The translations under genes and the position numbers were made by a program. From NCBI GenBank assembly GCA_050694175.1, contig JBOGXA010000015.1, positions 31,613 through 95,612 on the forward strand: 64,000 nucleotides of DNA. Direction: 5' to 3'. How positions within the stretch are numbered: position 1 is the stretch's first letter; each line of letters starts with the position of its first letter. Source of the DNA: JBOGXA01 sp050694175 (GTDB lineage: Bacteria; Actinomycetota; CADDZG01; WHSQ01). This document shows positions 48,790-57,601 of the stretch, one piece after another. The notes beneath the pieces are model-generated. The model did no database searches, was not told where the DNA came from, and worked only from the letters and a program-made list of their open reading frames with translations.

Positions 48790-49682
48790 ACGGCGATCGG
48801 GACATCAGAGAACTACTTCGTGCCAAAGCCGTCGAGATCCGGCGGGTCGAGGGGATACCGTCCTCGGTCCTCAGGCGTTCAAAGAGGCGGCGCGCGCTCA
48901 CCGCATCGGCCCTGTCGCTGACCGTTGTAATCGCGGGCGCCGGAGTACTCGCCGGCGTGCGTGCCATGAACGACAGGCCGCGGCTCAATCCGGTCCAGCC
49001 GGCTCCGTCGCGCACGGAGCGAGTCGAGGTGCGGCGGCAGAGGATCTCCGTCGTCGACCCGATCGAGATCTCTACCGTCGAGGCGGCGCGCGGCCGGCAT
49101 CCCGACGGTCACCTGTGGAGGTTGCAAGTGGGGCGCGCGGGCCGGCAATACTGCGCCGAGCTCCTCCCTGGGAACAATGGAACGTGCTGGGGTGCCAACC
49201 AGATGACGGATCGGTTCCCGCTCGACGTGCACATGCAGGGCGCCGGCAGCGAGAGCCGTTATCAATTCATCGTGGGTTCCGCGGGGGCCGAGATTGATCG
49301 GGTCGAGCTCAATCTTGCGCGACGAGGTAACCGCAGCGTGGAACTGGCGACCGCTCCGGAGGAGCTCGGAACGGACACCCGTTTGTACGTCGCCTTCGCC
49401 CCCAAGGGCTCGTCCGGCGTGCTCGTCGCCTACGACGCGGCCGGGCAGGAGGTCGACCGGATTCGCTTCGTCCGAGCGATGGAGCCGGGCGCGGCCGCCT
49501 GCGAGGGCACCCGGTCCAAAGCGGATCTGAGCGGGACTCAGTCACCGACCCTGCCGTTCCCTGGAATGGGGCCCATCGAGATTTTCGCCTCATCATTCGC
49601 TGCTCTGTGGTCTGCCGGCTCCACTGGCTGTGAGGCCGGCGTCACGCACGCGCCCCGACGGGTTAAGGGCGGGACCCGGTAG
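48786..49682 (+). CDS. Single-span membrane protein, probable partner of the ECF sigma factor
   Basis: 298 residues: a short cytoplasmic N-terminus (1-37), one helix (LTASALSLTVVIAGAGVLAGV, 38-58) and an outside domain of about 240 residues with four Cys (CAEL, GTCWG, ACEG, GCEAG). The cytoplasmic segment lacks the zinc anti-sigma motif HxxxCxxC but starts with DIRELLRAKAVEIRRVEGIP, a helix pair that could hold a sigma factor. Start overlaps the sigma gene. Role as anti-sigma or sensor is inference from context. Confidence 0.7.
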   Translation: MNGDRDIRELLRAKAVEIRRVEGIPSSVLRRSKRRRALTASALSLTVVIAGAGVLAGVRAMNDRPRLNPVQPAPSRTERVEVRRQRISVVDPIEISTVEAARGRHPDGHLWRLQVGRAGRQYCAELLPGNNGTCWGANQMTDRFPLDVHMQGAGSESRYQFIVGSAGAEIDRVELNLARRGNRSVELATAPEELGTDTRLYVAFAPKGSSGVLVAYDAAGQEVDRIRFVRAMEPGAAACEGTRSKADLSGTQSPTLPFPGMGPIEIFASSFAALWSAGSTGCEAGVTHAPRRVKGGTR

Positions 49683-49696
49683 AGGCACCCCGCCCT

Positions 49697-49702
49697 TAGA
49701 GT
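49697..49702 (+). promoter_or_regulatory. Predicted -10 box of the GNAT gene
   Basis: TAGAGT, seven bases, ATG at 49710; no ribosome site. Confidence 0.45.
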
Positions 49703-49709
49703 CGGTGGC

Positions 49710-50216
49710 ATGCCCACCGTGCGCGTCGCGCAGGAAAGCGATCTCGAGCGCCTCCTCGATATATACGTCGAGGTCGCGGCCGAGCGCATGTGGATCGGCG
49801 CCGAACCGCCGATCGATCGCGACGAACGACTGGAGAAATGGCGGCAGAGAATGGCCGAGGGAAGCGCCGTGACGGTCGTCGTCGAAGACGACGACGCGAT
49901 CGTGGGATCCGCCTCCCTCCAGGGCACCGCCGGCCCGTGCGGCACGGGCGTCATGGATCTGGGGATGGCCCTGCTTGCCCCGTACCGGGGGCGGGGGCTG
50001 GGCTCGATGCTGGTGAAGGCATGCATCGACCGCGCCCGCTCCGCGGGAGCGCACAAGATCACGTTGCAGGTGTGGCCCCACAACGAGGCCGCCCGCGCCC
50101 TCTATCGGAAGTTCGGCTTCGAGGAGGAGGGGTATCTGCGCCGGCAGTGGCGTCGCAGCAACGGAGAGCTGTGGGATGCGGTTGTGATGGGCCTGCTCCT
50201 CGAAGATGACCCCTGA
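49710..50216 (+). CDS. GNAT family N-acetyltransferase
   Basis: 168 residues. The acetyl-CoA loop is LLAPYRGRGLGSMLV (RxxGxG), and LQVWPHNEAARALYRKFGFEEEGYLRRQW is the typical C-terminal motif B region. Opening VRVAQESDLERLLDIYVEVA matches the RimI/PhnO-like group. The substrate is unknown. It is the only gene between the sigma unit and the ALDH. Confidence 0.88.
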   Translation: MPTVRVAQESDLERLLDIYVEVAAERMWIGAEPPIDRDERLEKWRQRMAEGSAVTVVVEDDDAIVGSASLQGTAGPCGTGVMDLGMALLAPYRGRGLGSMLVKACIDRARSAGAHKITLQVWPHNEAARALYRKFGFEEEGYLRRQWRRSNGELWDAVVMGLLLEDDP

Positions 50217-50290
50217 TCCCTGTTCGTTTGGGAGAAACCGGCAATAGGATTCCCCCACCAGTGTGGCGGGCTCGGAGCGGAGAGAGAGGG

Positions 50291-51787
50291 ATGGTCGGGG
50301 CAATGCGAACGGACTTCGGGAACTTCATCGGCGGTCGGTGGGTCGAGTCGTCTACCGAGGAAAGATTCGAGTCGCGCAATCCCGCCAGCCGCGATGAGGT
50401 GGTTGGGACGTTCGCTCGTTCCAACGCCACGGACATCGAGAGCGCGGCCGCCGCTGCCTCTGAGGCATACCCACGGTGGATGGCGACCCCGGCCCCCGAG
50501 CGTGCCGACTACCTGTTGCGCGCTGCCTTGATTCTCGAACAGCGCAAGGAGGACCTGGCGCGCGCAATGACCACGGAGATGGGAAAAACGCTCCCTGAGG
50601 CGCGCGCCGATGTGCAAGAGGGAATCGACTTCGCCCATTACATGGCCGGCGAAGGACGGAGGTTCTTCGGCCAGACGATGCCGTCGGAGCTGCGTAACAA
50701 GTTCTACATGACGGTGCGTCATCCGATCGGGGTTGTCGGGCTGATCACGCCGTGGAACTTCCCCATCGCAATCCCGCTCTGGAAGATCGCGCCGGCTCTC
50801 GTTTCGGGCTGCACCATCGTTTTCAAGCCGGCCGAGGACACCCCGTTGTGCGCCGCCTTGCTCGTCGACATCTTCAACGAGGTCGGATTGCCGGGAGGCG
50901 TCTTGAACCTCGTGACCGGTTTCGGCGAGGAAGCCGGTGCGCCGCTGGTCGAGCACCCGGGCGTCCGGGGGATCTCGTTCACCGGGTCTCTCGAGGTCGG
51001 CCGCACGATCAACGAAAGATGTGGTCGGCTCATGAAGCGGTGCTCTTTGGAGCTCGGATCGAAGAACGCTCAGATAGTCATGCCCGACGCCCAGCTCGAT
51101 CTCGCCGTCGAAGCAGCCGCGTGGGGTGCGTTCGCAACTTCGGGACAGCGTTGCACTGCAACGTCCCGGTTGATCGTTCACGACGACATCCGGACGCAGT
51201 TCACTGACCGCCTCCTGGACCGAGTTGGTTCGATGAAGGTCGGAAGCGGGCTCGATCCGAATGTGGAACTCGCTCCAGTCATCAACGAGCAGCAGAAGAA
51301 CAGAATTCTCGAGTACATCTCCGTGGGTCGGAGTGAAGGGGCGAAGGTCCTCATCGGCGGCGAAGAGCTCACCGGAGATCGGTACGGCAACGGTTACTTC
51401 ATTGCGCCCACGGTGTTTGACGACATGACGCCCGTGATGCGGATCGCGCGCGAGGAGATTTTCGGCCCGGTCACGGGCATCATCCGTACGGACTCAGTGG
51501 ACGAGGCTCTTGCGATAGCCAACTCGGTCGAGTACGGGCTCTCGTGCTCAATCTACACGCACGACATCACCAACGTCTTTAAGGCCATTCAGCGGCTCGA
51601 GTTCGGACTCGTCTACGTCAACGCTCCCACCATCGGCGCGGAGATCCAGGTGCCGTTCGGGGGGATGAAGAACACAGGCAACGGCCATCGCGAGGCGGGG
51701 CCGCAGGCGTTCGACGAGTTCACCGAGTGGAAGAGCGTTGCGATCGATTTCTCAGGCACGTTGCAGCGGGCCCAGATGGACGAATAA
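50291..51787 (+). CDS. Aldehyde dehydrogenase (succinate-semialdehyde/2,5-dioxovalerate type)
   Basis: 498 residues with all catalytic parts: LITPWNFPIAIPLWKIAPALVSG, ISFTGSLEVGRTI, LELGSKNAQIV (general base Glu), catalytic Cys in SGQRCTATSRLIV, EEIFGPVTGI and PFGGMKNTGNGHREAG. The Ser in LELGSKN and the NGHREAG end recall the alpha-ketoglutarate semialdehyde and related branch. GGAG seven bases before the ATG at 50291 supports that start; 50303 is also possible. An AcuC-like deacetylase gene follows directly. Confidence 0.9.
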   Translation: MVGAMRTDFGNFIGGRWVESSTEERFESRNPASRDEVVGTFARSNATDIESAAAAASEAYPRWMATPAPERADYLLRAALILEQRKEDLARAMTTEMGKTLPEARADVQEGIDFAHYMAGEGRRFFGQTMPSELRNKFYMTVRHPIGVVGLITPWNFPIAIPLWKIAPALVSGCTIVFKPAEDTPLCAALLVDIFNEVGLPGGVLNLVTGFGEEAGAPLVEHPGVRGISFTGSLEVGRTINERCGRLMKRCSLELGSKNAQIVMPDAQLDLAVEAAAWGAFATSGQRCTATSRLIVHDDIRTQFTDRLLDRVGSMKVGSGLDPNVELAPVINEQQKNRILEYISVGRSEGAKVLIGGEELTGDRYGNGYFIAPTVFDDMTPVMRIAREEIFGPVTGIIRTDSVDEALAIANSVEYGLSCSIYTHDITNVFKAIQRLEFGLVYVNAPTIGAEIQVPFGGMKNTGNGHREAGPQAFDEFTEWKSVAIDFSGTLQRAQMDE

Positions 51788-52912
51788 ATGAGCGAGTCGG
51801 TCGCGCTCGTCACGGTCGAGGACATCGCCCGCGCGTATGACTTCGGTTCATCGCATCCCCTCCGGCCGGAGCGCGTCCTCCTCACTTACGAGTGCATCAA
51901 GGAACTGGGCCTGACGGGTCGGCCCAACGTGAAGGAAGTGCCGTCACGCAGCGCGACGGAGGATGAGATCCGCGCCGTGCACGACGATGACTTCATCCGT
52001 ACCGTAAGAGGCATAGACACCGGCGAGATCGAATCGCGTGAGGGGCTCGCCTACGGCCTGGGGACGTCGGACAACCCCATCTTCGGGAACATGCACGAGG
52101 CATCTGCGGCTGTGTGTGGCGCTTCGTTGGTTGCCGCGGAAGTGGTTGCGTCGGGTGATATTGAGCACGCTTTCAATCCCGCGGGTGGGCTGCACCATGC
52201 GCGACGGCGCGAGGCATCAGGATTCTGCATCTACAACGATCCGGCCGTTGCCATCGCACGAGCCCTCGACATGCATCCCGACTGGCGCGTCATGTACATC
52301 GATGTCGACGTCCATCATGGCGACGGCGTCCAATGGATCTTCTACGACGAGCCGCGCGTGCTGACGGTCTCGTTCCACCAGTCGGGGCACTACTTGTATC
52401 CGGGCACCGGCTTCGAGGATGAGATCGGCACCGGGCCGGCGGTGGGTACGTCCGCGAACATCCCCCTGCTTCCGTACACGGGTGAGGACGACTATCTGTG
52501 GGCGCTGGGAGAGGTGGTGCCGGCGCTGGCCGAAGCGTTCGCCCCGAATCTGCTCGTGACGCAGCTGGGCGCCGACACACACTACGGTGACCCGCTCGCC
52601 AACCTCGGGCTGACGATGACGGCTTATCCGCCGATGGCCGCCATGCTGCACGAGGTTGCACACCTGTATGCAGGTGGGCGGTGGGTTGCGACCGGGGGCG
52701 GCGGATACCAGTTCGACACGGTCGTGCCGAAAGTGTGGTCCGCGTACTTCGCCGAGATGACGGGCGCGCCGGAGTCGGTACCAACCGAATGGCTGTCCGA
52801 TCGTCTCCCCGAGGAGATAGCGCGCAGCCACCGGGAGGAGGTCGAGCGGTCGGTGAACAGAGTTCTCGCGGCCTGTACTCCCCGTCTAACGGCGCTGGCG
52901 GGCCGCGGTTAG
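51788..52912 (+). CDS. Histone deacetylase-family protein (AcuC-like)
   Basis: 374 residues. The arginase/deacetylase fold shows GGLHHARRREASGFCIYND (catalytic His pair), VMYIDVDVHHGDGVQWIFYDE (zinc Asp/His), VSFHQSGHYLYPGTG and LGADTHYGDPL with the second zinc Asp. AcuC proteins deacetylate acetyl-lysine on acetyl-CoA synthetase and so switch acetate use. The ATG follows the ALDH stop without a gap, so aldehyde or acetate metabolism is a reasonable context. The N-terminus SHPLRPERVLLTYECI is the family opening. Confidence 0.9.
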   Translation: MSESVALVTVEDIARAYDFGSSHPLRPERVLLTYECIKELGLTGRPNVKEVPSRSATEDEIRAVHDDDFIRTVRGIDTGEIESREGLAYGLGTSDNPIFGNMHEASAAVCGASLVAAEVVASGDIEHAFNPAGGLHHARRREASGFCIYNDPAVAIARALDMHPDWRVMYIDVDVHHGDGVQWIFYDEPRVLTVSFHQSGHYLYPGTGFEDEIGTGPAVGTSANIPLLPYTGEDDYLWALGEVVPALAEAFAPNLLVTQLGADTHYGDPLANLGLTMTAYPPMAAMLHEVAHLYAGGRWVATGGGGYQFDTVVPKVWSAYFAEMTGAPESVPTEWLSDRLPEEIARSHREEVERSVNRVLAACTPRLTALAGRG

Positions 52913-52923
52913 ATTGTCGCCCC

Positions 52924-53304
52924 GTGACTTTGGTTCACGTCGTCGTGGCGTACTCGATCCTTGCCGGATTCGGCATCCTCGCGCTGTGGGCGCTGGGCGG
53001 CTTCATCTTCAATCGTGCACCGGGTGACTGGTTTTGGAATCTGCTTGGCGCCCTCCAGGTGGCGATCGGGATCCAGCTCATTGTCGGTGGAGTTCTATTC
53101 TTCACGGGGGCGCGCCCCGACACGCCTGACGCAACCTGGTTGCACTACATCTACGGTGCGGTGTTTCCGGCTCTAGTGCTGGCGGTCGCCCACCGGTTCG
53201 CCCGGCGCTTCCCTCAACTTCCGTGGGCGGTCTTCGGGTTCGCCGCATTCATCTGCTTTTTCTCCTTCTTCCGAGCGCTCCAGACGGGCTTCGGCTGGGC
53301 ATGA
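52924..53304 (+). CDS. Small four-helix membrane protein
   Basis: 126 residues with four helices (ILAGFGILALWALGGFIF, WFWNLLGALQVAIGIQLIVGGV, WLHYIYGAVFPALVLAVA, WAVFGFAAFICFFSFFRAL). The pattern with HYIYG and a C-terminal RALQTG is found in small actinobacterial proteins of unknown function. GTG at 52924 is preceded by TAGATT at eight bases. It overlaps marP by ATGA, so it may assist that protease. Confidence 0.7.
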   Translation: MTLVHVVVAYSILAGFGILALWALGGFIFNRAPGDWFWNLLGALQVAIGIQLIVGGVLFFTGARPDTPDATWLHYIYGAVFPALVLAVAHRFARRFPQLPWAVFGFAAFICFFSFFRALQTGFGWA

Positions 53305-54482
53305 GCGTGAACCTCGTCGATGTTCTTGTGATCGGGGTGGGCGTTGTCGCCGCGGCGCGCGGCTGGGTTAGAGGACTCGTAAGTCAGGTCTTTGAGTTCG
53401 GCGGGGGCTTTCTCGGCCTTCTTGTCGGCATCGCAATGGGTCCCCGAATTGCGGGGCTCTTCACCCAGCGCCCGGGGCTCGAAGGTGCGGTTATTTCGAT
53501 AATCGTCGTCCTCGTTTTGGTCTCGATCGGACAGGCCGCCGGCTTCGTGGTGGGGCACCGATCGAGTGCAATCGCCAGACGGGCGCGACTGGGCGGTGTC
53601 AACCAGGGCCTCGGTGCCGGCTTCGCGGTCATCATCCTTCTGGTGTCGTTCTGGATCGTTGGTTCCTTGCTCGTCCAGGGGCCGTCGCGCCCGGTCGCAC
53701 GGGCGATGAAGGACAGCGCCGTACTGCGCGGAGTGAACGCAATGCTCCCCGACCCGCCGAACGTGCTCGCCTACTTCAGCCAGTACCTGCGGACATCCGG
53801 TTTTCCGCAGGTCTTCTCGGGCCTGCCTCCGTCGATCGGTCCCCGCGTTGATTTACCCCCGGGCAGGCAGGCGCGCGCTGCGTTCAACGCCGCCGACCAA
53901 TCTACGGTCCGGGTAGTCGTGCCGGCTTGCGGTGGCACGCAATTGGGAAGCGGCTGGGTTTCCGCCGAGTCCACGGTCGTAACCAACGCTCACGTCGTCG
54001 CTGGTGGGGACGAGGTAACCGTCCAGGATGAGGCCGGCGAACACGCGGGAACGGTGGTTGTGTACGACGCGCGTACCGACATTGCCGTTCTGCACATCGA
54101 GGGCGTGGCGGGACCGCCACTCGCCCTCGAGACTCAGACCCAGCAAAGAGGCGCGGGCGGGGCAACGCTCGGGTATCCGGGTGGTGGTGATCTGCAGGGC
54201 CATCGCGCCGCGGTGCAGGGGAGCTACCCGGCGAGGGGACTGGACATCTACGGGCGTGAGGGTGTCGAACGTGATGTCTATGAGTTGCGTGCCCCCGTCC
54301 GGCAGGGAGATTCCGGTGGACCGTTCGTCCTCTCTAACGGCGATGTTGCCGGCGTCGTTTTCGCCGGTTCGACGACGGACGGTGACACCGGCTACGCGCT
54401 GACCGGAGCGGAGGTACAGGACGAGGTCGAGCGGGGTGCGGGGCGCACCGAAGCGGTCTCGACGGGGGCCTGCACGCACTGA
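53301..54482 (+). CDS. marP: MarP-like membrane serine protease (CvpA plus trypsin-like domain)
   Basis: 393 residues. Four helices of a CvpA domain (1-145: VDVLVIGVGVVAAARGWVRGL and following) are joined to a chymotrypsin-fold protease. The triad is His in VVTNAHVVAG, Asp in ARTDIAVLHI and Ser in RQGDSGGPFVLSN. MarP of M. tuberculosis (Rv3671c) is needed for acid and oxidative resistance and works outside the membrane. Cys residues near the start of the protease (VPACGG) and at the C-terminus (TGACTH) could form the regulatory disulfide. Confidence 0.9.
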   Translation: MSVNLVDVLVIGVGVVAAARGWVRGLVSQVFEFGGGFLGLLVGIAMGPRIAGLFTQRPGLEGAVISIIVVLVLVSIGQAAGFVVGHRSSAIARRARLGGVNQGLGAGFAVIILLVSFWIVGSLLVQGPSRPVARAMKDSAVLRGVNAMLPDPPNVLAYFSQYLRTSGFPQVFSGLPPSIGPRVDLPPGRQARAAFNAADQSTVRVVVPACGGTQLGSGWVSAESTVVTNAHVVAGGDEVTVQDEAGEHAGTVVVYDARTDIAVLHIEGVAGPPLALETQTQQRGAGGATLGYPGGGDLQGHRAAVQGSYPARGLDIYGREGVERDVYELRAPVRQGDSGGPFVLSNGDVAGVVFAGSTTDGDTGYALTGAEVQDEVERGAGRTEAVSTGACTH

Positions 54483-54505
54483 CGACAGAACCCCCAAATG
54501 CTGCC

Positions 54506-54545
54506 GAGAGGGTGCCAGGTACACATAGGTAACCTGCGCCCTCTC
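54506..54545. terminator. Bidirectional hairpin between marP and the SDR gene
   Basis: GAGAGGG...AGGT pairs with ACCT...CCCTCTC around a 12-nt loop with one bulge. No T-run. It lies between two convergent stops. Confidence 0.5.
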
Positions 54546-54561
54546 GTCAGTGGTGAGGCGG

Positions 54562-55326
54562 TCAGGCTGTTTGGCCTCCGTCGATCACGAGGGTCGCGCC
54601 GGTCACGAACGCGGATGCATCCGACGCCAGATAGACCACCGCCCCGACGATGTCCTCGGGCACGCCCCACCGCCCCATCGGAATCATGTCGAGCACGAAC
54701 CGCTCGGAGCCCTCGTCTTCTCGCAAGTTGGCGTTCAGGTCCGTGGCCACCCATCCGGGAGCGATCGAGTTGACGCGCACCCCGGAGGCAGCGAGCTCTT
54801 TAGCTACGGCTTGGGTGAACAGTCGCACGCCGCCTTTGGCCGCCGAGTAGTACGACAGGCTCTGAGATCCGATGATGCCCGCGACCGACGAAATCTGGAT
54901 GATCGAACCTCCGCCGGAATCGATCATCTTCTGCGCGGCGATCTGCGTAGCGTGAAAAACGGAGTCGAGGTTGAGCCGCATCGTTTTCGTCCATCCTTCT
55001 GGCCTCAGGGCGACGAGCGGAGACATGAACCTCGTCCCACCGGCGTTATTGACGACGACGTCGAGCCCGCCGAGCTCGTCCACGGTTCGGTCCATGAGCG
55101 CTTGAACGGCGTCGCGCTCGGTGACGTCGGTGGGGGCGACGAGACATTTGCGGCCCAGCGAGTCGATCTCTTTGGCAAGCGTTTCAAGATCGCCTTCGGT
55201 ACGCGCCGCGACTGCGACGTCGGCACCCGCCGTTGCTAGACCCACCGCCGCGGCCCGGCCGATGCCCCGGGACGCTCCTGTTACGACTGCGACCTTGCCC
55301 TGCAAGGAGAACATTTCCCTGGTCAC
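54562..55326 (-). CDS. SDR family oxidoreductase (FabG-like)
   Basis: 254 residues of classical SDR: VVTGASRGIGRAAAVGLA for NAD(P), NNAG motif in VVNNAGGTRFMSPL, catalytic Ser in IIQISSVAGIIG and YxxxK in LSYYSAAKGGVRLFTQAVA, then the Rossmann end VNSIAPGWVATDLN. It fits 3-oxoacyl-ACP or gluconate-type reductases; substrate open. The upstream neighbour is divergent. Confidence 0.92.
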   Translation of the reverse strand: MTREMFSLQGKVAVVTGASRGIGRAAAVGLATAGADVAVAARTEGDLETLAKEIDSLGRKCLVAPTDVTERDAVQALMDRTVDELGGLDVVVNNAGGTRFMSPLVALRPEGWTKTMRLNLDSVFHATQIAAQKMIDSGGGSIIQISSVAGIIGSQSLSYYSAAKGGVRLFTQAVAKELAASGVRVNSIAPGWVATDLNANLREDEGSERFVLDMIPMGRWGVPEDIVGAVVYLASDASAFVTGATLVIDGGQTA

Positions 55327-55364
55327 GGTGACTTCCTCCGCATCGCCGATTAGCTCATTGCGTT

Positions 55365-55370
55365 TAGCAT
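55365..55370 (+). promoter_or_regulatory. Predicted -10 box of the 55377 gene
   Basis: TAGCAT, six bases, ATG at 55377; no Shine-Dalgarno. Confidence 0.45.
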
Positions 55371-55376
55371 GCTCGC

Positions 55377-56156
55377 ATGTCCGAACTGCTCGCGCAGGCG
55401 CGCGATGCGCTGGTTGCTGCGGGAGTTACAGGACCACATCGATCCCACTCGCGCGGGAACGCGATCTCCAAGATCACTGCGGTCCTCGAAGGCGAAGGTG
55501 ACGATGATTTTGGCCTGACGGGGTTTGAGAAGTATTCGGCTTCGGAGATCCTCGGCTTCGTTGCCGAACTGACCGGATGCTCCCCCGACATCGCCATGAC
55601 GGACGGATACGACGAGATCGATCCTGACCTCACGATAGCGGGAATTGTTGGCGCCGCCCGGCGACTGCGAGACGAGGCAAGCCGTGGTTCGTCGCTGCTC
55701 GCCGCAACCGGCCATCCGACTGGGATGCTGGAGCTTTACATCCGCATCGTCGACGCCTACCGGCGCGCCGGAGGAAAGGTGCTCCGTCTACGCGAGGAGG
55801 AGACCCTGACCTCGCACTATGGCAGACACTTCGAAGTCCGTTACGTCGGCAACGTGGGTTGTCTGGCCGACTGGGGATCGCTCCAGCACACGCATTCAGC
55901 GCGCGCTATGGAAAGGGTGCTCGAGGGTGGGCCGTGGCCGGACATCGTGCTCGGCGATCACGGCTTCGCCGGCGGGGCCATCGCTCGCGGCATACCTACG
56001 ATCGCGATCATGGATGTCAACGATCCGGCTCTGGCCGTCGCTTGGGCCGAGCGCAACGATGTCGTGATCGTTCCGCTCGACGATAACCGCGCCCCGCACA
56101 CCTACGAGCCCGCGGCGTCGATCTTCGAGATCGTCCTATCGGGAGAAGACGTGTGA
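55377..56156 (+). CDS. Actinobacterial conserved protein annotated as putative phosphatase
   Basis: 259 residues, soluble. Marks are LLAATGHPTGMLELYIRIVDAYRRAG, YVGNVGCLADWGSLQHTHSA, VLGDHGFAGGAIARG and IAIMDVNDPALAVAWAERND. A Streptomyces family with the same GHP, HTHS and GDHG blocks is called phosphatase in databases, without experimental proof that I know of. The His/Asp clusters could bind metal. It overlaps the next gene by GTGA. Confidence 0.75.
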   Translation: MSELLAQARDALVAAGVTGPHRSHSRGNAISKITAVLEGEGDDDFGLTGFEKYSASEILGFVAELTGCSPDIAMTDGYDEIDPDLTIAGIVGAARRLRDEASRGSSLLAATGHPTGMLELYIRIVDAYRRAGGKVLRLREEETLTSHYGRHFEVRYVGNVGCLADWGSLQHTHSARAMERVLEGGPWPDIVLGDHGFAGGAIARGIPTIAIMDVNDPALAVAWAERNDVVIVPLDDNRAPHTYEPAASIFEIVLSGEDV

Positions 56157-56794
56157 GCGACCTGGACACCGCGGTTCGTGTCGCCCTCGTCGAGTGCCTT
56201 GCCCTCAAGCCGGAAGAGAGTGTCCTTGTGCTCACGGATCCGCCTAAGCGCCCCATAGCAGAAGCTCTGGTCGAGCAGGCGCGTTTACTGGGCGCGGACG
56301 CGCTGCTGGTGGAGATGGTGGAGCGAGCAACGCACGGTACCGAGCCCCCCGCCGCCGTTGGAGCCGCCATGCTCGAGTGCGACGTCGTTGTCGCGCCGAC
56401 TTCGAAGTCGATCTCCCATACGGACGCGCGCCATTCGGCATCGGCCGGAGGCGTCCGCATCGCCACTATGCCCGACGTCACCGAAGCCCTCCTGGTCAGG
56501 ACGATGTCGGCGGACTACGGTCGCGTCAAGGAACGGTCGGAGGCGATCGCCGAGCTCCTGACCCAGGGGAGCGAGGTTCACGTCACGACCGACGCGGGTA
56601 CAGACGTCACCTTTGTCATCGACGGGCGTGAGGGCATCGCCGATACCGGCGACCTGAGCGAGCCGGGCGCATTCGGTAATCTCCCGGCGGGTGAGGGATT
56701 TGTCGCCCCGATGGAGGGGGTGACGGTCGGTCGGGTCGTCTTCGACGGATCCATCTGGCCGGTAGGGCCGCTCCACGAACCCCTGCTCGTGTGA
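56153..56794 (+). CDS. Aminopeptidase-like protein lacking its C-terminal metal domain
   Basis: 213 residues that match the N-terminal two thirds of the NicX/leucyl aminopeptidase (M29-like) family: ECLALKPEESVLVLTDPPKRPIA, LLVEMVERATHGTEPPAAVG, DVVVAPTSKSISHTDAR and NLPAGEGFVAPMEG. The family normally continues for about 100 residues with GIGTNP and GTVHIALGDN, which carry metal ligands; here the chain stops after FDGSIWPVGPLHEPLLV. No frameshifted remainder is found after the stop. It may be a degraded gene or a binding protein without peptidase activity. Confidence 0.7.
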   Translation: MSDLDTAVRVALVECLALKPEESVLVLTDPPKRPIAEALVEQARLLGADALLVEMVERATHGTEPPAAVGAAMLECDVVVAPTSKSISHTDARHSASAGGVRIATMPDVTEALLVRTMSADYGRVKERSEAIAELLTQGSEVHVTTDAGTDVTFVIDGREGIADTGDLSEPGAFGNLPAGEGFVAPMEGVTVGRVVFDGSIWPVGPLHEPLLV

Positions 56795-56815
56795 GCGCCT
56801 CGGCGCTCAATGAAA

Positions 56816-56844
56816 TTGACAATCATTCTCATGTAGCTTAGCGT
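56816..56844 (+). promoter_or_regulatory. Promoter of the zip-zur operon
   Basis: TTGACA (56816-56821), a 17-bp spacer, TAGCGT (56839-56844), seven bases, then ATG at 56852. The mRNA would be leaderless. Confidence 0.65.
56817..56831 (+). promoter_or_regulatory. Zur box overlapping the -35 element
   Basis: TGACAATCATTCTCA matches the mycobacterial-type Zur consensus TGAAAATCATTTTCA at 13 of 15 bases (from memory) and is close to palindromic. It covers the -35 box, so zinc-loaded Zur should block transcription of zip and zur. Confidence 0.75.
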
Positions 56845-56851
56845 CGAGCGC

Positions 56852-57601
56852 ATGGCTGAAGGAGCCGTCGCCGGCACGCTCGTATCCGTCGCCGTGGTCA
56901 GCCTCCTGTCGTTGGTGGGGGCCCTCGTTTTCGTTGTTAGCGAGCGCAGCCTGCGCACCGCGCTCGTGCTGCTGGTTCCCTTTGCCGCTGGGGCGCTGCT
57001 GGGGGACGCCTTCCTTCATCTGCTGCCGGAGGTCGCCGAGTCGGAGTCGGGCCTCGATCTGACGGCTTCGTTCTCGACGATGGGCGGGATTCTGTCTCTG
57101 TTCGTGCTAGAGAAGGTCCTTCACTGGCACCACGCCCACTTCCCACATGAGGACATGGTCCACCCGGTCGCAGTGTCCAACCTCATCGGGGACGGCCTCC
57201 ACAATTTCGTCGACGGAGCCATCATCGCCGGCGCGTTCCTATTGGATCCCGCCGTCGGGGTTGCCACCGCGGTCGCAGTGGCCCTCCACGAGATCCCCCA
57301 GGAGCTCGGCGACTTTGCAATCCTGGTGCACGCCGGGATGGGACCTCGTCGAGCCGCGCTCTTCAACTTCGTCAGCGGGCTTGCGGCCGTCGCCGGAGGG
57401 GTCATCACCCTCGCTATCGGGTCGGCCGATGCGGCCGAGCGCGTGCTGGTTCCCTTTTCCGCGGGCGCGTTCGTCTACATCGCCAGCACGGATCTCATTC
57501 CGGAGCTCCACAAGGAGCCCGAGCCCCTCAAGTCGCTCGTCCAATTGGTCGCCCTGCTTGCAGGCGTGGGCGCCATGGCCGCCCTCCTGGTGATCGAATG
57601 A
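56852..57601 (+). CDS. ZIP-family zinc importer
   Basis: 249 residues with eight helices. ZIP metal-site motifs: SNLIGDGLHNFVDGAIIAG in helix IV and VALHEIPQELGDFAILVHAG in helix V. A His-rich cytoplasmic loop (HWHHAHFPHEDMVH) between helices III and IV is a typical metal sensor or store. The gene lies behind a Zur box and overlaps zur by four bases, which points to zinc import under zinc starvation. Confidence 0.92.
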   Translation: MAEGAVAGTLVSVAVVSLLSLVGALVFVVSERSLRTALVLLVPFAAGALLGDAFLHLLPEVAESESGLDLTASFSTMGGILSLFVLEKVLHWHHAHFPHEDMVHPVAVSNLIGDGLHNFVDGAIIAGAFLLDPAVGVATAVAVALHEIPQELGDFAILVHAGMGPRRAALFNFVSGLAAVAGGVITLAIGSADAAERVLVPFSAGAFVYIASTDLIPELHKEPEPLKSLVQLVALLAGVGAMAALLVIE

